A stretch of DNA of 64,000 nucleotides, from positions 117,236-181,235 of the forward strand of contig NZ_PXUP01000004.1 of NCBI RefSeq assembly GCF_003324185.1, given 5' to 3'. This DNA comes from Faecalibacterium prausnitzii (lineage in GTDB: Bacteria; Bacillota; Clostridia; Oscillospirales; Ruminococcaceae). Within the stretch, counting starts at the first letter, position 1, and each line of letters begins with the position of its first letter. Positions 1 through 8,064 of this stretch are shown here, one piece after another. Under the pieces are notes generated by a model. That model had not been told where the DNA came from. It worked only from the letters and a program-made list of their open reading frames with translations, and did no database searches. A program made the translations under genes and the position numbers.

Positions 1-423
1 AGCCTGTTCTATATCGGCATCACGGTGGGGCGGGGCGTCTGCGGCTTTTTGACCTTAAAGCTGAGCGATGACCAGATGATCCGTCTGGGGTTTGCGGTGC
101 TGGGCGTGGGCATTGCTGCCCTGCTGCTGCCCGGGGCGCAGGTCTTTGCGTTGGCAGGGCTTGTGCTGGTAGGGCTAGGCTGTGCGCCCATCTACCCCAG
201 CGTCATCCACTCCACCCCGGCGCACTTCGGCGTACAGAATTCTCAGGCCGTCATCGGCATCCAAATGAGCAGCGCCTATGTGGGCAATCTTGCCATGCCG
301 CCGCTCTTCGGTCTGCTTGCCAACAACATCACCCCGGCGCTGTTCCCCTTCTACCTGCTGGTATTTCTGGTGCTGATGGCGCTGATGCACCGGCAGCTGG
401 TGCGCAAAACGGCGCACACCTGA
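1..423 (+). CDS. MFS transporter, C-terminal part (gene begins before window)
   Basis: The reading frame is open from base 1 to the TGA at 421-423, so only the last 140 residues are present. They form about five hydrophobic helices with short polar loops, and the pattern 'GLGCAPIYPSVIH' resembles the second half of sugar-type major facilitator permeases (FucP-like). The protein would sit in the cytoplasmic membrane. Substrate cannot be told from this fragment. It is followed closely by a 17-bp terminator hairpin, so it is the last gene of its unit. Confidence 0.8.
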   Translation, partial: SLFYIGITVGRGVCGFLTLKLSDDQMIRLGFAVLGVGIAALLLPGAQVFALAGLVLVGLGCAPIYPSVIHSTPAHFGVQNSQAVIGIQMSSAYVGNLAMPPLFGLLANNITPALFPFYLLVFLVLMALMHRQLVRKTAHT

Positions 424-445
424 AAGGGTCCAACCCGCTAAAGTT

Positions 446-485
446 AAAGGGACTGCCGTACCTCATTTGGTGCGGCAGTCCCTTT
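446..485. terminator. Intrinsic terminator between convergent genes
   Basis: Arms 446-458 and 473-485 are perfectly complementary over 13 bp, extended by four more pairs (one G-U) to a 6-nt loop. It lies between the plus-strand MFS gene and the minus-strand PBP gene and may serve both, although neither side carries a long U tract. Confidence 0.75.
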
Positions 486-518
486 GCTATTTATTCAGTT
501 ATTTGTAAAGAACTGCAC

Positions 519-2615
519 TCAGAACTTATTGAGCATCTTTTTCAGCTTTGCCAGTTCCTCTGCATCGCGGGTATCATCCAGCAGGGTGAGGGCATCGTTG
601 AAATAGTTGCGGTCCAGATAAGAGTGGGTGGCATTGGCGTGGGCAGCCATAGCCTCCAGCACGGCATAACCGGAGCGCACCAGCGGGTGGGTAGCAGGCA
701 CGCTGCCGCCCTCGGCCACCAGCGCAAACTTGCTTTCCGCCATATCCTCCAGCAGGGCGCTGTAAGCGTTGTTGGGGTCGGTGCCGTGGTTCTGCAGACC
801 CTGATACAGCAGCTGTGCCACAAAACCCAGCGTAGAAGCCGTATACCAGTTACCATTGAAATTATTGGGGTTCGCGGCCTTATCGGTGACCGGGGAGTTG
901 ATCTTGTTGGTCAGGTACACCACCACCAGATTCTCCACGGGGTCGATCATGGTCAACGTACCGGTCCAGCCCTGATGGCCAATGGTATTGGAGGGTGCCT
1001 GCGTACCGAAATACCAGCAGCGCTGGTTGTCGCCCTCACGCCACCAACCCAGACCCCAGTTGGCAGCGTCCTCCTTCTTGGGTGCGGTAAAGGCGTCCAT
1101 CACGTTGCGGGAGAAGTAGCGGTTCTCGCCGTAGCCGCCGGTGAGCATGACAGAGGCCAGTTTTGCCAACTCGGTAGCGTTGGAGAACAGGCCTGCATGG
1201 CCGGAAATACCGCCCATCGCGTAGTAGCACTTCTCGTCGTGCACCTGGCCCTGAATGGTAGCGGTGCGCACGCCGGTGAAGGAGATGGCCCCATCACGGG
1301 TGTTGCCGTTCAGCTCGGTAGCAGCGCAATCGTTGGCGGCAAAGCCGTTCAGCAGGGGGTTGTAGGTGGTATGGGTCAGACCCATAGGATCCCAGAAGGT
1401 CTCCTTCAGGAAGGCGTCCAAACCCTTGCCGGTGATGGCTTCAATGGCGAAGGCCAGCAGCATATAGTCCACGTCGGAGTAAACGGTCTTGGTGCCCGGC
1501 TTATACATCAGCGGGGTCTTGAAGATGGACTTGAGGGTCGCGGCGCGGGTTGCAGCGCTGCCGTCCCAACCGGAGAAGAGCACGTTGGTGGCACCGGGAA
1601 CGGTCTTTTGAGCGCACTGGTCAAAGGAATCGTTGTGGTACTGGGGGTCTGCAGGGAAGCCTGCCTGATGGCGCAGGATATCGCGCAGGGTCAGTTCTGC
1701 TTTCCACTGCTTGTTGACCTTCAGGCCCGGGTTCTCGTAGCCGTTGTAGGTAATGTCGATGGTGTCCTCCACAAAGGCGCTGCCCAGCAGGTCTACCAGA
1801 CGGCTGTCCAAATTGGCCTTGCCCTGCGTGACGAGGTACTGTAATGCGTAGTTTGCAGTGTACATCTTGGTGTTGGAGGCCAGATCGTACAGGGTATCGT
1901 TGGTCACAGCCGGGCTGTCGGTCTTGGGGGTGCCGTCCGGATTATAGGAGTTCACCTTGCCCCATGCGTTCTGATACACCAGCTTGCCGTTTTTCACAAC
2001 AGCCATCTGTGCGCTGGGGAAGCCGTTGTTCACGTCTGCCTGAATGATCTGCTCCAGCAGTTCCAGTGCATCGCGGTCGATGCCCACGTCCTGCAGGCTG
2101 CCCTCCTGCACTGTGGGGTAGCCCACCCGCACGGTCACCTTTTTGCCGCGGGGACGGATGCCGCCCACCTGAATGGTGTTGCGGCCGTTGATGGTCTGGC
2201 CGGAAATGTCCACGTTCCACACGCCGCCTGCCGCCATGGCAGCGGTGTTGATCTGGCGGTTATTGACGAACAGGTTAAAGCCGGTCACGCCCGCCTCGGG
2301 CTCCACGCACAGCGTTCCCTGCCCTGCGTAGCCCACAAAGGTGTACATGTGGTTCATGGCCAGCGTATCGTCCAGACCCTTCCAGTTGGGGAACACCGGC
2401 TCGCCCTGCCAGCCGCCGCTCACGCTGCCGCGGCTGGTCACCTTGACCGAGGCCGCCTTTTTAGGGACGAGGTTCAGGGAGTTGGTATCCTCCGCTGCGG
2501 CGGCTGCGGGCTCGGCAGCAGAGGCTGCCCCGGCGGTGCACACGTTGAGCGCCATCATGCCCAGACCGGCAACGCTGCCCTTCAGGAACGTTTTACGGGA
2601 AAATTTGGTTGACAT
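519..2615 (-). CDS. Secreted PBP4B-like serine hydrolase (beta-lactamase fold)
   Basis: A 698-residue exported protein of the class C beta-lactamase/PBP family, closest in style to E. coli YfeW (PBP4B). Residues 1-33 are a signal peptide with a Tat-like 'SRKTFLK' start. An N-terminal beta-rich domain (about 45-170) precedes the hydrolase domain. The catalytic SxxK is S247-N-T-K250, the second motif is Y379-S-D381, and H547-Q-G549 fits the third (KTG-equivalent) motif. It probably acts on cell-wall peptides or as an esterase outside the membrane. The ATG at 2615 is chosen because GGGAGG lies just upstream; the longer frame to 2738 runs through the promoter. Single-gene unit with its own promoter. 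Confidence 0.85.
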   Translation of the reverse strand: MSTKFSRKTFLKGSVAGLGMMALNVCTAGAASAAEPAAAAAEDTNSLNLVPKKAASVKVTSRGSVSGGWQGEPVFPNWKGLDDTLAMNHMYTFVGYAGQGTLCVEPEAGVTGFNLFVNNRQINTAAMAAGGVWNVDISGQTINGRNTIQVGGIRPRGKKVTVRVGYPTVQEGSLQDVGIDRDALELLEQIIQADVNNGFPSAQMAVVKNGKLVYQNAWGKVNSYNPDGTPKTDSPAVTNDTLYDLASNTKMYTANYALQYLVTQGKANLDSRLVDLLGSAFVEDTIDITYNGYENPGLKVNKQWKAELTLRDILRHQAGFPADPQYHNDSFDQCAQKTVPGATNVLFSGWDGSAATRAATLKSIFKTPLMYKPGTKTVYSDVDYMLLAFAIEAITGKGLDAFLKETFWDPMGLTHTTYNPLLNGFAANDCAATELNGNTRDGAISFTGVRTATIQGQVHDEKCYYAMGGISGHAGLFSNATELAKLASVMLTGGYGENRYFSRNVMDAFTAPKKEDAANWGLGWWREGDNQRCWYFGTQAPSNTIGHQGWTGTLTMIDPVENLVVVYLTNKINSPVTDKAANPNNFNGNWYTASTLGFVAQLLYQGLQNHGTDPNNAYSALLEDMAESKFALVAEGGSVPATHPLVRSGYAVLEAMAAHANATHSYLDRNYFNDALTLLDDTRDAEELAKLKKMLNKF

Positions 2616-2709
2616 GGTAAGGTCCTCCCATTCTTTTTGCCGCAATGCGACAATATACCTGTATTCGTGCTTTTTTGTCCCGCAGCAGCGGGACTGCCTT
2701 GTGCCCCGA

Positions 2710-2738
2710 ATTGTACGCGAGACGAAACAAAATGTCAA
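2710..2738 (-). promoter_or_regulatory. Sigma-A promoter of the PBP4B gene
   Basis: On the minus strand TTGACA (2733-2738) is followed by a 17-bp spacer and TACAAT (2710-2715). It predicts a leader of roughly 85-90 nt before the ATG at 2615. Confidence 0.8.
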
Positions 2739-2755
2739 TCATGTTTTTATCTTGT

Positions 2756-2813
2756 GGCACAAAGTTTTGCGTTTCTCAGTTTTTCGCCTATTTTGGCACA
2801 TTGTTTTGCGTTT
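2756..2813. repeat. 19-bp direct repeat upstream of the PBP4B promoter
   Basis: GGCACAAAGTTTTGCGTTT (2756-2774) recurs at 2795-2813 with two adjacent mismatches (AA to TT), 39 bp apart start to start. Both copies lie just upstream of the -35 box in an otherwise gene-free AT-rich stretch, a position typical of activator or operator sites. Confidence 0.5.
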
Positions 2814-2869
2814 TGTTTCAAATTTTCATGCGTTTTGTATACAACCAGCCGCAAAAATGCGTAAAAAAA

Positions 2870-2898
2870 GCCGCCGCACAAACCCTTGTGCAGCGGCT
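2870..2898 (-). terminator. Terminator of the PH-domain gene
   Basis: GC-rich hairpin (GCCGC/GCGGC with GCACAA/TTGTGC inside) followed on the minus strand by a run of seven U (2863-2869). Confidence 0.8.
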
Positions 2899-2915
2899 TC
2901 GGTTCATAATTTTTC

Positions 2916-3293
2916 TTACAGGATGCGGGCGCTGATAGCGTTTGCCACCTGAAACAGGTCCTTCTGCCCAATAAAGCCAAACTTGGCCTCGTGGCCGTCC
3001 GCAAAGCAGACTGTCAGCTGGGACGCCTGCAGCGGATCGCCAAAACCCGCCGTCTGAATGCCATAGTGCAGCACCTTGCGGTAGGGCAGCACAAAAAGCT
3101 GCTGCCGCGTGCCCGTGACCCCCTGCATATCCACCATGATGATGCGGTGGCTGGTGAACACCACCTGATCGCGCACCGTCTTGTATGCGCCCACGATCTG
3201 CTCGCCCTCCAACAGCAGGGCGTTAACATTTTTGCAGATATCCTTCTCCTGCAGGCGCATGAGGTTCTCCATCGGTTTATCGCGGAATTCCAT
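2916..3293 (-). CDS. PH-domain-like cytoplasmic protein (bPH family)
   Basis: 125 residues without signal peptide or membrane segment. From about residue 25 the sequence follows the bacterial PH-like fold: 'LLEGEQIVGAYKTVRDQVVFTSHRIIMVD' style strands, a basic 'LPYRKVLHYGI' strand and a C-terminal helix. Family members of this size are widespread in Firmicutes but their role is not established. The ATG at 3293 has AAGGGG about 8 nt upstream. It stands alone between its own promoter (3328-3356) and terminator (2870-2898), so it is probably monocistronic. Confidence 0.75.
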   Translation of the reverse strand: MEFRDKPMENLMRLQEKDICKNVNALLLEGEQIVGAYKTVRDQVVFTSHRIIMVDMQGVTGTRQQLFVLPYRKVLHYGIQTAGFGDPLQASQLTVCFADGHEAKFGFIGQKDLFQVANAISARIL

Positions 3294-3327
3294 TGTAGCG
3301 TTCCCCTTTCAGCGTTTTTATGGCTCT

Positions 3328-3356
3328 ATTGTAGCATTTCCGCCGCCGGTTTGCAA
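3328..3356 (-). promoter_or_regulatory. Promoter of the PH-domain gene
   Basis: Minus strand TTGCAA (3351-3356), 17-bp spacer, TACAAT (3328-3333), ending about 35 nt before the start codon. Confidence 0.75.
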
Positions 3357-3383
3357 GATGACTGCCCAGTGCAGGACAAAAAG

Positions 3384-3417
3384 AAAAGACCCGGACCGTT
3401 CAAGGTTCAGGTCTTTT
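3384..3417 (-). terminator. Terminator after tRNA-Gly
   Basis: Hairpin AAAAGACC...GGTCTTTT with an inner GGACC/GGTTC stem, then U-rich sequence on the minus strand. It begins immediately at the tRNA 3' end. Confidence 0.8.
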
Positions 3418-3491
3418 GGAGCGGGTAATGGGAATCGAACCCACCTCCTCAGCTTGGAAGGCTGATATACTAGCCGATGTACTATACCCGC
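3417..3491 (-). tRNA. tRNA-Gly (anticodon UCC)
   Basis: The minus strand folds as a cloverleaf: acceptor GCGGGTA/TACCCGC, anticodon stem TCAGC/GCTGA with loop CTTCCAA (anticodon TCC), T arm GTGGGTTCGATTCCCAT. Discriminator U and an encoded CCA end at 3417. It has its own promoter and terminator. Confidence 0.96.
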
Positions 3492-3504
3492 AATTGCAGA
3501 AAGA

Positions 3505-3533
3505 ATTATACCATAACTTTCCGCAAATGTCCA
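3505..3533 (-). promoter_or_regulatory. Promoter of tRNA-Gly
   Basis: Minus strand TGGACA (3528-3533), 17-bp spacer, TATAAT (3505-3510), just ahead of the tRNA 5' end. Confidence 0.8.
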
Positions 3534-3573
3534 GCATGAATTTAGCAGCTGCATAGCTGGGCAGACACAACAA

Positions 3574-3605
3574 AAAAGCACCGCACATTCCTGTGCAGTG
3601 CTTTT
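3574..3605 (-). terminator. Terminator after tRNA-Ala
   Basis: Hairpin AAAAGCAC-C-GCACA / TGTGC-A-GTGCTTTT followed by U-rich sequence on the minus strand. Confidence 0.8.
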
Positions 3606-3610
3606 CTTTC

Positions 3611-3686
<76 letters not shown>

Positions 3687-3719
3687 AGATGCTTGGCTTC
3701 ATGCCTGACGACATGGGTT

Positions 3720-3748
3720 ATTATACCAGCTGGTGGGACGCTTGTCAA
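3720..3748 (-). promoter_or_regulatory. Consensus promoter of tRNA-Ala
   Basis: Minus strand TTGACA (3743-3748), 17-bp spacer, TATAAT (3720-3725): full consensus, as expected for a stable-RNA gene. Confidence 0.88.
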
Positions 3749-3856
3749 CGGTTTTTTACAAAAATCTCTCCTCTTTTTTCAGCGGTGCAGTGTACCCGGA
3801 AGCTTTTGACGCTGCTGCGTTTTTCCCGGGCTGCTCTGCTGCAGAAAGCCGCAGCA

Positions 3857-5464
3857 TTACCTGTCCCATTTGTCGCACAGAGCGTTGATCTGATCAGCAA
3901 ATTTGGCCAGATCCTTGTTGGCGCCGCCCTCGTTGTGCTCAATGACCCGCAGCAGGCGCTTGCCGGCGCTGAGCAGCCGCTGGAACACGGTAGCGGCGCG
4001 GTTTGCACCCTCGCCTGTCCTCTGCTCCACACGGACCTTTGTGCCCTCCTGCAGGCAGACTGCACCCTCGGCACCGATGGCCCACTGCGCACCATTGTAG
4101 GGTGCACAGGCGGTAAAGCCCTGCTCGGTCAGGGTGTCCACAAAGCGGTTCTCCACCTCGTCCTCGCCGTGGATCACGAACACCCGCCGGGGCTTTTCCG
4201 TAAAGGCGTTCACCCAGCGCAGCAGACCGTCCTTGTCCGCGTGGCCGGACATGCCGGTCAGCTGACAGATCTCCGCCTTTACCTCGATGGGCTCACCGAA
4301 CAGCTTGACCGAGTCCACCCCTTCGATGAGGGTGCGCCCCAAGGTGCCCACGGCCTGAAAGCCCACGAACAGGATCGTGCATTCCGGCCGCCACAGGTTG
4401 TGCTTGAGGTGGTGGCGGATGCGTCCGGCTTCGCACATGCCGCTGGCGGACAGAATGACCTTGGGCGTGCGGTCGGTGTTGATCATGCGGGAGTCATCGC
4501 TGGTCACGCTGATGCGCAGCCCCGGCACGTTGATGGGGTCGATGCCCTTTTCCAGCAGCGCACGGGTCTGGGCGTCAAAGCAGTCGGGGTCTGTATCCCG
4601 GAAGATGCGGGTGGCTTCGGTGGCCAGCGGGCTGTCAATGTAGACCGGGAAGTTGCCATGCCCCTTGACCAGCCCTTTTTCCTTGATCTCCCGCAAAAAA
4701 TACAGCATCTCCTGTGTGCGGCCAACCGCAAAGCTGGGCACCACCACGTTGCCGCCCCGGTCAAAGGTGCGCTGCAAGATTTTTGCCAGCTCTGCCACAT
4801 AGTCCGGCCGGGGGTCGTGGTTGCGGTCGCCGTAGGTGGACTCCATGAACACATAGTCTGCCTGTTGGATGTAGGTAGGGTCCTTTATGATGGGCTGCTC
4901 CAGATTGCCGATATCGCCGGAGAACACCAGCTTTGTGGTGGTGCTGCCCTCGGTGATCCACAGTTCGATGCTGGCAGAGCCCAGCAGGTGCCCCACGTCC
5001 ACGAACCGTGCCTCGATGCCCGGGGCAAGCTCGATACGCTTGCCGTACTCCACACCCCGGAACAGGCGGCAGGCGGCCTCGGCATCCTGCACAGTGTACA
5101 TGGGCTCCACCGGCTCTGCGCCGGAGCGCTTGCCCTTGCGGTTTTTCCACTCGGCTTCAAACTCCTGAATATGCGCCGAGTCCCGCAGCATGATACCGCA
5201 CAGCTCCACGGTGGGGATGGTGGCGTAGATCCTGCCCCGGAAGCCGTTGTGCGCCAGCAGCGGCAAAAGACCGGTATGGTCGATATGGGCATGGGTGATG
5301 AGCACAAAGTCGATCTCGCCGGGGGCTACGGGCAAGGGCTGGTTTTCGTACACATTCTTGCCCTGCTCCATGCCGTAGTCGATGAGGAAACGCTGCCCTG
5401 CCGCTTCCAGCATGGTGCAGCTGCCGGTCACCTCGTGGTTCGCGCCTAAAAATGTCAGCTTCAA
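3857..5464 (-). CDS. Beta-CASP metallo-beta-lactamase nuclease family protein
   Basis: A 535-residue cytoplasmic metallohydrolase. The MBL core carries H58-A-H-I-D-H63 (motif 2), further metal ligands in 'DVGHLLGSA' and 'FSGDIGN', then a beta-CASP insert and a C-terminal 'GMSGHADKDGLLRW' metallo-RNA-specificity element. This arrangement is typical of the archaeal/bacterial CPSF-like RNA-processing exonucleases; the RNA substrate is unknown. The last 60 residues are a helical, charged extension ('AGKRLLRVIEHNEGG'). The ATG at 5464 has GGAGGTG 9-10 nt upstream. Divergent from typA. A weak TATACT-like -10 lies near 5497 on the minus strand. Confidence 0.88.
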   Translation of the reverse strand: MKLTFLGANHEVTGSCTMLEAAGQRFLIDYGMEQGKNVYENQPLPVAPGEIDFVLITHAHIDHTGLLPLLAHNGFRGRIYATIPTVELCGIMLRDSAHIQEFEAEWKNRKGKRSGAEPVEPMYTVQDAEAACRLFRGVEYGKRIELAPGIEARFVDVGHLLGSASIELWITEGSTTTKLVFSGDIGNLEQPIIKDPTYIQQADYVFMESTYGDRNHDPRPDYVAELAKILQRTFDRGGNVVVPSFAVGRTQEMLYFLREIKEKGLVKGHGNFPVYIDSPLATEATRIFRDTDPDCFDAQTRALLEKGIDPINVPGLRISVTSDDSRMINTDRTPKVILSASGMCEAGRIRHHLKHNLWRPECTILFVGFQAVGTLGRTLIEGVDSVKLFGEPIEVKAEICQLTGMSGHADKDGLLRWVNAFTEKPRRVFVIHGEDEVENRFVDTLTEQGFTACAPYNGAQWAIGAEGAVCLQEGTKVRVEQRTGEGANRAATVFQRLLSAGKRLLRVIEHNEGGANKDLAKFADQINALCDKWDR

Positions 5465-5587
5465 TGCAAAACACCTCCGGTTCGTTTTATGGTTTTAGTA
5501 TAGCATATTTTTAAGGTACACGCCGCACAAATCTGCGGGAAGTTTACGGGCATAATGCTGAATTGCAGAAAAAATTTTTATACAATC

Positions 5588-5615
5588 TTGACAAACCACC
5601 CTGTTCTGTTATAAA
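5588..5615 (+). promoter_or_regulatory. Promoter of typA
   Basis: TTGACA (5588-5593), 16-bp spacer, TATAAA (5610-5615); leader of about 55 nt to the ATG at 5679. Confidence 0.75.
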
Positions 5616-5678
5616 CTTAGGATTGTATGACGTTCGTTCGTATTTTATGAGTCTTTTTAAATAGAGAGGTAGAAATTT

Positions 5679-7502
5679 ATGGTTCGTAACGATTTGCGCA
5701 ACGTTGCCATTATCGCTCACGTTGACCACGGCAAGACCACGCTGGTGGATGCCCTGCTGCGTCAGAGCGGCGCTTTCCGCGACAATCAGGCCGTGGCCGA
5801 GCGCGTGATGGACAGCGGCGATATCGAGCGTGAGCGCGGCATCACTATTCTGGCCAAGAACTGCTCCTGCACCTACAAGGGCGTCAAGATCAACATCGTC
5901 GACACCCCGGGCCACGCCGACTTTGGCGGCGAGGTGGAGCGCGTGCTGAAGATGGTCAACGGCGTGCTGCTGCTGGTGGACGCTGCCGAGGGCTGCATGC
6001 CCCAGACCCGCTTTGTGCTGCAGAAGGCTTTGCAGCAGAACCTGAGCCTGGTGGTTGCCATCAACAAGATCGACCGTCCCGATGCCCGCATCAAGGAAGT
6101 CATCGACGAGGTGCTGTACCTGCTGATGGACCTGGGCGCTACCGACGAACAGCTGGACTGCCCCATCCTGTTCTGCTGCGGCCGTGACGGCACCGCCAGC
6201 CTGGACCCGGATGTGCCCGGCACCGACCTGATCCCCCTGTTCGACACCCTGCTGAGCACCATCAAGCCGCCCGAGGGCGACCCTGAAGCTCCCTTCCAGA
6301 TGCTGGTCTCCTCTGTGGACTACAACGAGTTCGTGGGCCGTATCGGCATCGGCCGCATCCAGAACGGCGTCGCCAAGGTGGGCGAGGAAGTGGTCGTTTG
6401 CGACTGGCACAACCCCGACCTGAAGATGCGCGGCCGTCTGACCAAGCTGTACGACTTCCAGGCCAACGGCCGTCAGCCGTGCGACAACATCACCGCAGGT
6501 GATATCGTGGCATTCTCCGGTCTGCCGGACGTGACCATCGGCAACACCCTGTGCAGCCCCTCCAACGTGGAGCCGCTGCCCTTCGTCAAGATCAACGACC
6601 CCACCGTGGAGATGACCTTCTCGGTCAACGACAGCCCGCTGGCCGGCCGCGAGGGCAAGTTCGTCACCAGCCGTCAGATCCGCGACCGTCTGCAGAAGGA
6701 ACTGCTGAAGGACGTGGCCCTGAAGGTGGAGGACTCCGCCACCACTGATTCCTTCCGTGTCATGGGCCGTGGTGAGATGCACCTGTCCATCCTCATCGAG
6801 ACCATGCGCCGTGAAGGCTATGAGCTGCAGGTCTCTCCCCCGCACGTTCTGACCAAGGTGATCGATGGCAAGACTTACGAGCCCATGGAGCATGTCGTCA
6901 TCGACGTGCCCACCCAGTATCAGGGTGCCGTCATGACCGGTCTGGGCCAGCGCAAGGCCATCCTGCAGCAGATGGAGTCCCTGGGCTCTGACCGTGTGCG
7001 TCTGGAGTTCCGGATGCCCAGCCGCGGCCTGTTCGGCTACCGCAACCAGTTCCTGACCGATACCCACGGCGAGGGCATCATCAACCAGATCTTTGACGGC
7101 TACGATGTCTGGGCTGGCATGATCGCCAACCGCTCCACCGGTTCTCTGGTCAGCTTTGAGACCGGCGAAGCCGTCACCTACGGCCTGTTCAACGCTCAGC
7201 AGCGCGGCACCCTGCTGGTGGGCCCCGGCGAGAAGGTGTACGAGGGCATGGTCATCGGCTACACCGCTTCCGGCGAGGATGTGGACGTGAACGTCTGCAA
7301 GACCAAGCACCTGACCAACACCCGTTCTTCCGGCTCCGACGACGCTCTGCGCCTGATTCCCATCAGCAAGCTGAGCCTGGAGGGCTGCCTGGAGTTCTTG
7401 GCACAGGACGAGCTGCTGGAGGTCACCCCGGAGAATCTGCGCATCCGCAAGCAGATCCTGAACCACGACCAGCGCATGAAGGCCAAGAGCAAGCTGAAGT
7501 AA
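5679..7502 (+). CDS. typA: Ribosome-associated GTPase TypA/BipA
   Basis: 607 residues, the usual length for TypA/BipA, a translational GTPase that binds the ribosome like EF-G and helps 50S assembly and growth under stress. G1 is 'AHVDHGKT' (13-20), the switch region reads 'ERERGITI', G3 'DTPGHADFGGEVER' and G4 'NKID'. Domain II, the EF-G-like domain V and the C-terminal basic domain ending 'HDQRMKAKSKLK' follow. AGAGAGG precedes the ATG at 5679. It forms its own unit between the promoter at 5588 and the terminator at 7526. Codons are strongly biased to C/G endings, consistent with high expression. Confidence 0.97.
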   Translation: MVRNDLRNVAIIAHVDHGKTTLVDALLRQSGAFRDNQAVAERVMDSGDIERERGITILAKNCSCTYKGVKINIVDTPGHADFGGEVERVLKMVNGVLLLVDAAEGCMPQTRFVLQKALQQNLSLVVAINKIDRPDARIKEVIDEVLYLLMDLGATDEQLDCPILFCCGRDGTASLDPDVPGTDLIPLFDTLLSTIKPPEGDPEAPFQMLVSSVDYNEFVGRIGIGRIQNGVAKVGEEVVVCDWHNPDLKMRGRLTKLYDFQANGRQPCDNITAGDIVAFSGLPDVTIGNTLCSPSNVEPLPFVKINDPTVEMTFSVNDSPLAGREGKFVTSRQIRDRLQKELLKDVALKVEDSATTDSFRVMGRGEMHLSILIETMRREGYELQVSPPHVLTKVIDGKTYEPMEHVVIDVPTQYQGAVMTGLGQRKAILQQMESLGSDRVRLEFRMPSRGLFGYRNQFLTDTHGEGIINQIFDGYDVWAGMIANRSTGSLVSFETGEAVTYGLFNAQQRGTLLVGPGEKVYEGMVIGYTASGEDVDVNVCKTKHLTNTRSSGSDDALRLIPISKLSLEGCLEFLAQDELLEVTPENLRIRKQILNHDQRMKAKSKLK

Positions 7503-7525
7503 TTTTACAAAAGCATCCTTATTAT

Positions 7526-7568
7526 AGCAGCGCAGAAGCACCTACGGGCGTTTTTGCGCTGCTTTTTT
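7526..7568 (+). terminator. Terminator of typA
   Basis: Perfect 9-bp stem AGCAGCGCA (7526-7534)/TGCGCTGCT (7555-7563) followed by five T. Confidence 0.85.
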
Positions 7569-7608
7569 CATAACTGACAAATTACTCAGCATTTTTTGCA
7601 AAAAGGGC

Positions 7609-7652
7609 TTGCAAAAGTGCGGTGACTGCGGTATAATATTTTTCGCAGTCAC
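7609..7652 (+). promoter_or_regulatory. tRNA-Asn promoter with an inverted repeat around the -10 box
   Basis: TTGCAA (7609-7614), 17-bp spacer, TATAAT (7632-7637). The -10 box sits in the centre of a perfect 9-bp inverted repeat, GTGACTGCG (7622-7630) and CGCAGTCAC (7644-7652). The right arm covers the expected transcription start. Confidence 0.75.
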
Positions 7653-7658
7653 TGATAT

Positions 7659-7735
7659 GCCTCTTTAGCTCAGTCGGTTAGAGCACCTGACTGTTAATCA
7701 GGGTGTCGCCTGTTCGAGTCAGGCAAGAGGCGCCA
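7659..7735 (+). tRNA. tRNA-Asn (anticodon GUU)
   Basis: Cloverleaf with acceptor GCCTCTT/AAGAGGC, anticodon stem CCTGA/TCAGG around loop CTGTTAA (anticodon GTT), T arm CCTGTTCGAGTCAGG, discriminator G and encoded CCA. Confidence 0.96.
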
Positions 7736-7737
7736 GC

Positions 7738-7767
7738 AAGCGATGGATATTCTTCCATCGCTTTTTT
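7738..7767 (+). terminator. Terminator of tRNA-Asn
   Basis: Perfect 10-bp stem AAGCGATGGA/TCCATCGCTT (7738-7747/7754-7763) followed by T4, two bases after the tRNA. Confidence 0.88.
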
Positions 7768-7819
7768 GTTTATCTGCATCTTTTTCGCCCTTTCTTTACG
7801 GTTCTTAAAAAATATCGCC

Positions 7820-7848
7820 TTGAAGAACCCTAGTGGTTGTGGTATACT
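7820..7848 (+). promoter_or_regulatory. Promoter of the C39 ABC exporter locus
   Basis: TTGAAG (7820-7825), 17-bp spacer, TATACT (7843-7848). It implies an unusually long leader of about 210 nt before the ATG at 8065. Confidence 0.65.
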
Positions 7849-7876
7849 TTTATAAGTTTATAGGCGTGAAAAAGGT

Positions 7877-7958
7877 ACTGTGCAGGCTGCACAGTCTTTT
7901 CTACCCACAGACAGGCGCTCCCCGGTCAGAAGACTGCCGTGCAGGAGCGCAGTTTTTT
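7877..7958 (+). promoter_or_regulatory. Two hairpins in the exporter leader (possible attenuator)
   Basis: Hairpin 1 is a perfect 8-bp inverted repeat ACTGTGCA/TGCACAGT (7877-7884/7888-7895) followed by CTTTT. Hairpin 2 pairs GCGCTCC (7915-7921) with GGAGCGC (7944-7950) and is followed by AG and T6 (7953-7958), the shape of an intrinsic terminator. The motif GTGCAGG occurs in hairpin 1 (7880-7886) and in the 3' side of hairpin 2 (7940-7945 region), so alternative pairing is conceivable. No known riboswitch or T-box was recognised. Confidence 0.4.
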
Positions 7959-8064
7959 CGTTGGTCAAATCAGCAGGCAAGCCGGTGGTCTTGTGCGGCA
8001 AACGCAGGGCGGCAGGGCGGCTTGGTGTCGTTTGAATAAATCTTGAGAGTAAAAGGAAACATCT

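Noticed and set aside
2616..2738. N-terminal extension of the PBP4B protein to 2738
   Set aside because: The extension covers the consensus promoter and the ribosome site for ATG 2615, and would bury the signal peptide.
3689..5449. 586-codon frame antisense to the beta-CASP nuclease gene
   Set aside because: Antisense shadow; it begins inside tRNA-Ala and has no family resemblance.
5544..7541. 665-codon open frame antisense to typA
   Set aside because: It mirrors the biased third-position GC of typA, has no ribosome site and no recognisable domain; typA is unmistakable on the other strand.
7833..8039. Possible small peptide gene upstream of the exporter (cargo candidate)
   Set aside because: Its GTG start overlaps the promoter -10, it runs through both leader hairpins and shows no leader or double-glycine motif.
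7849..8064. T-box or known riboswitch in the exporter leader
   Set aside because: No T-box sequence (GGGTGGNACCGCG-like) or other familiar aptamer core is present; only simple hairpins are visible.
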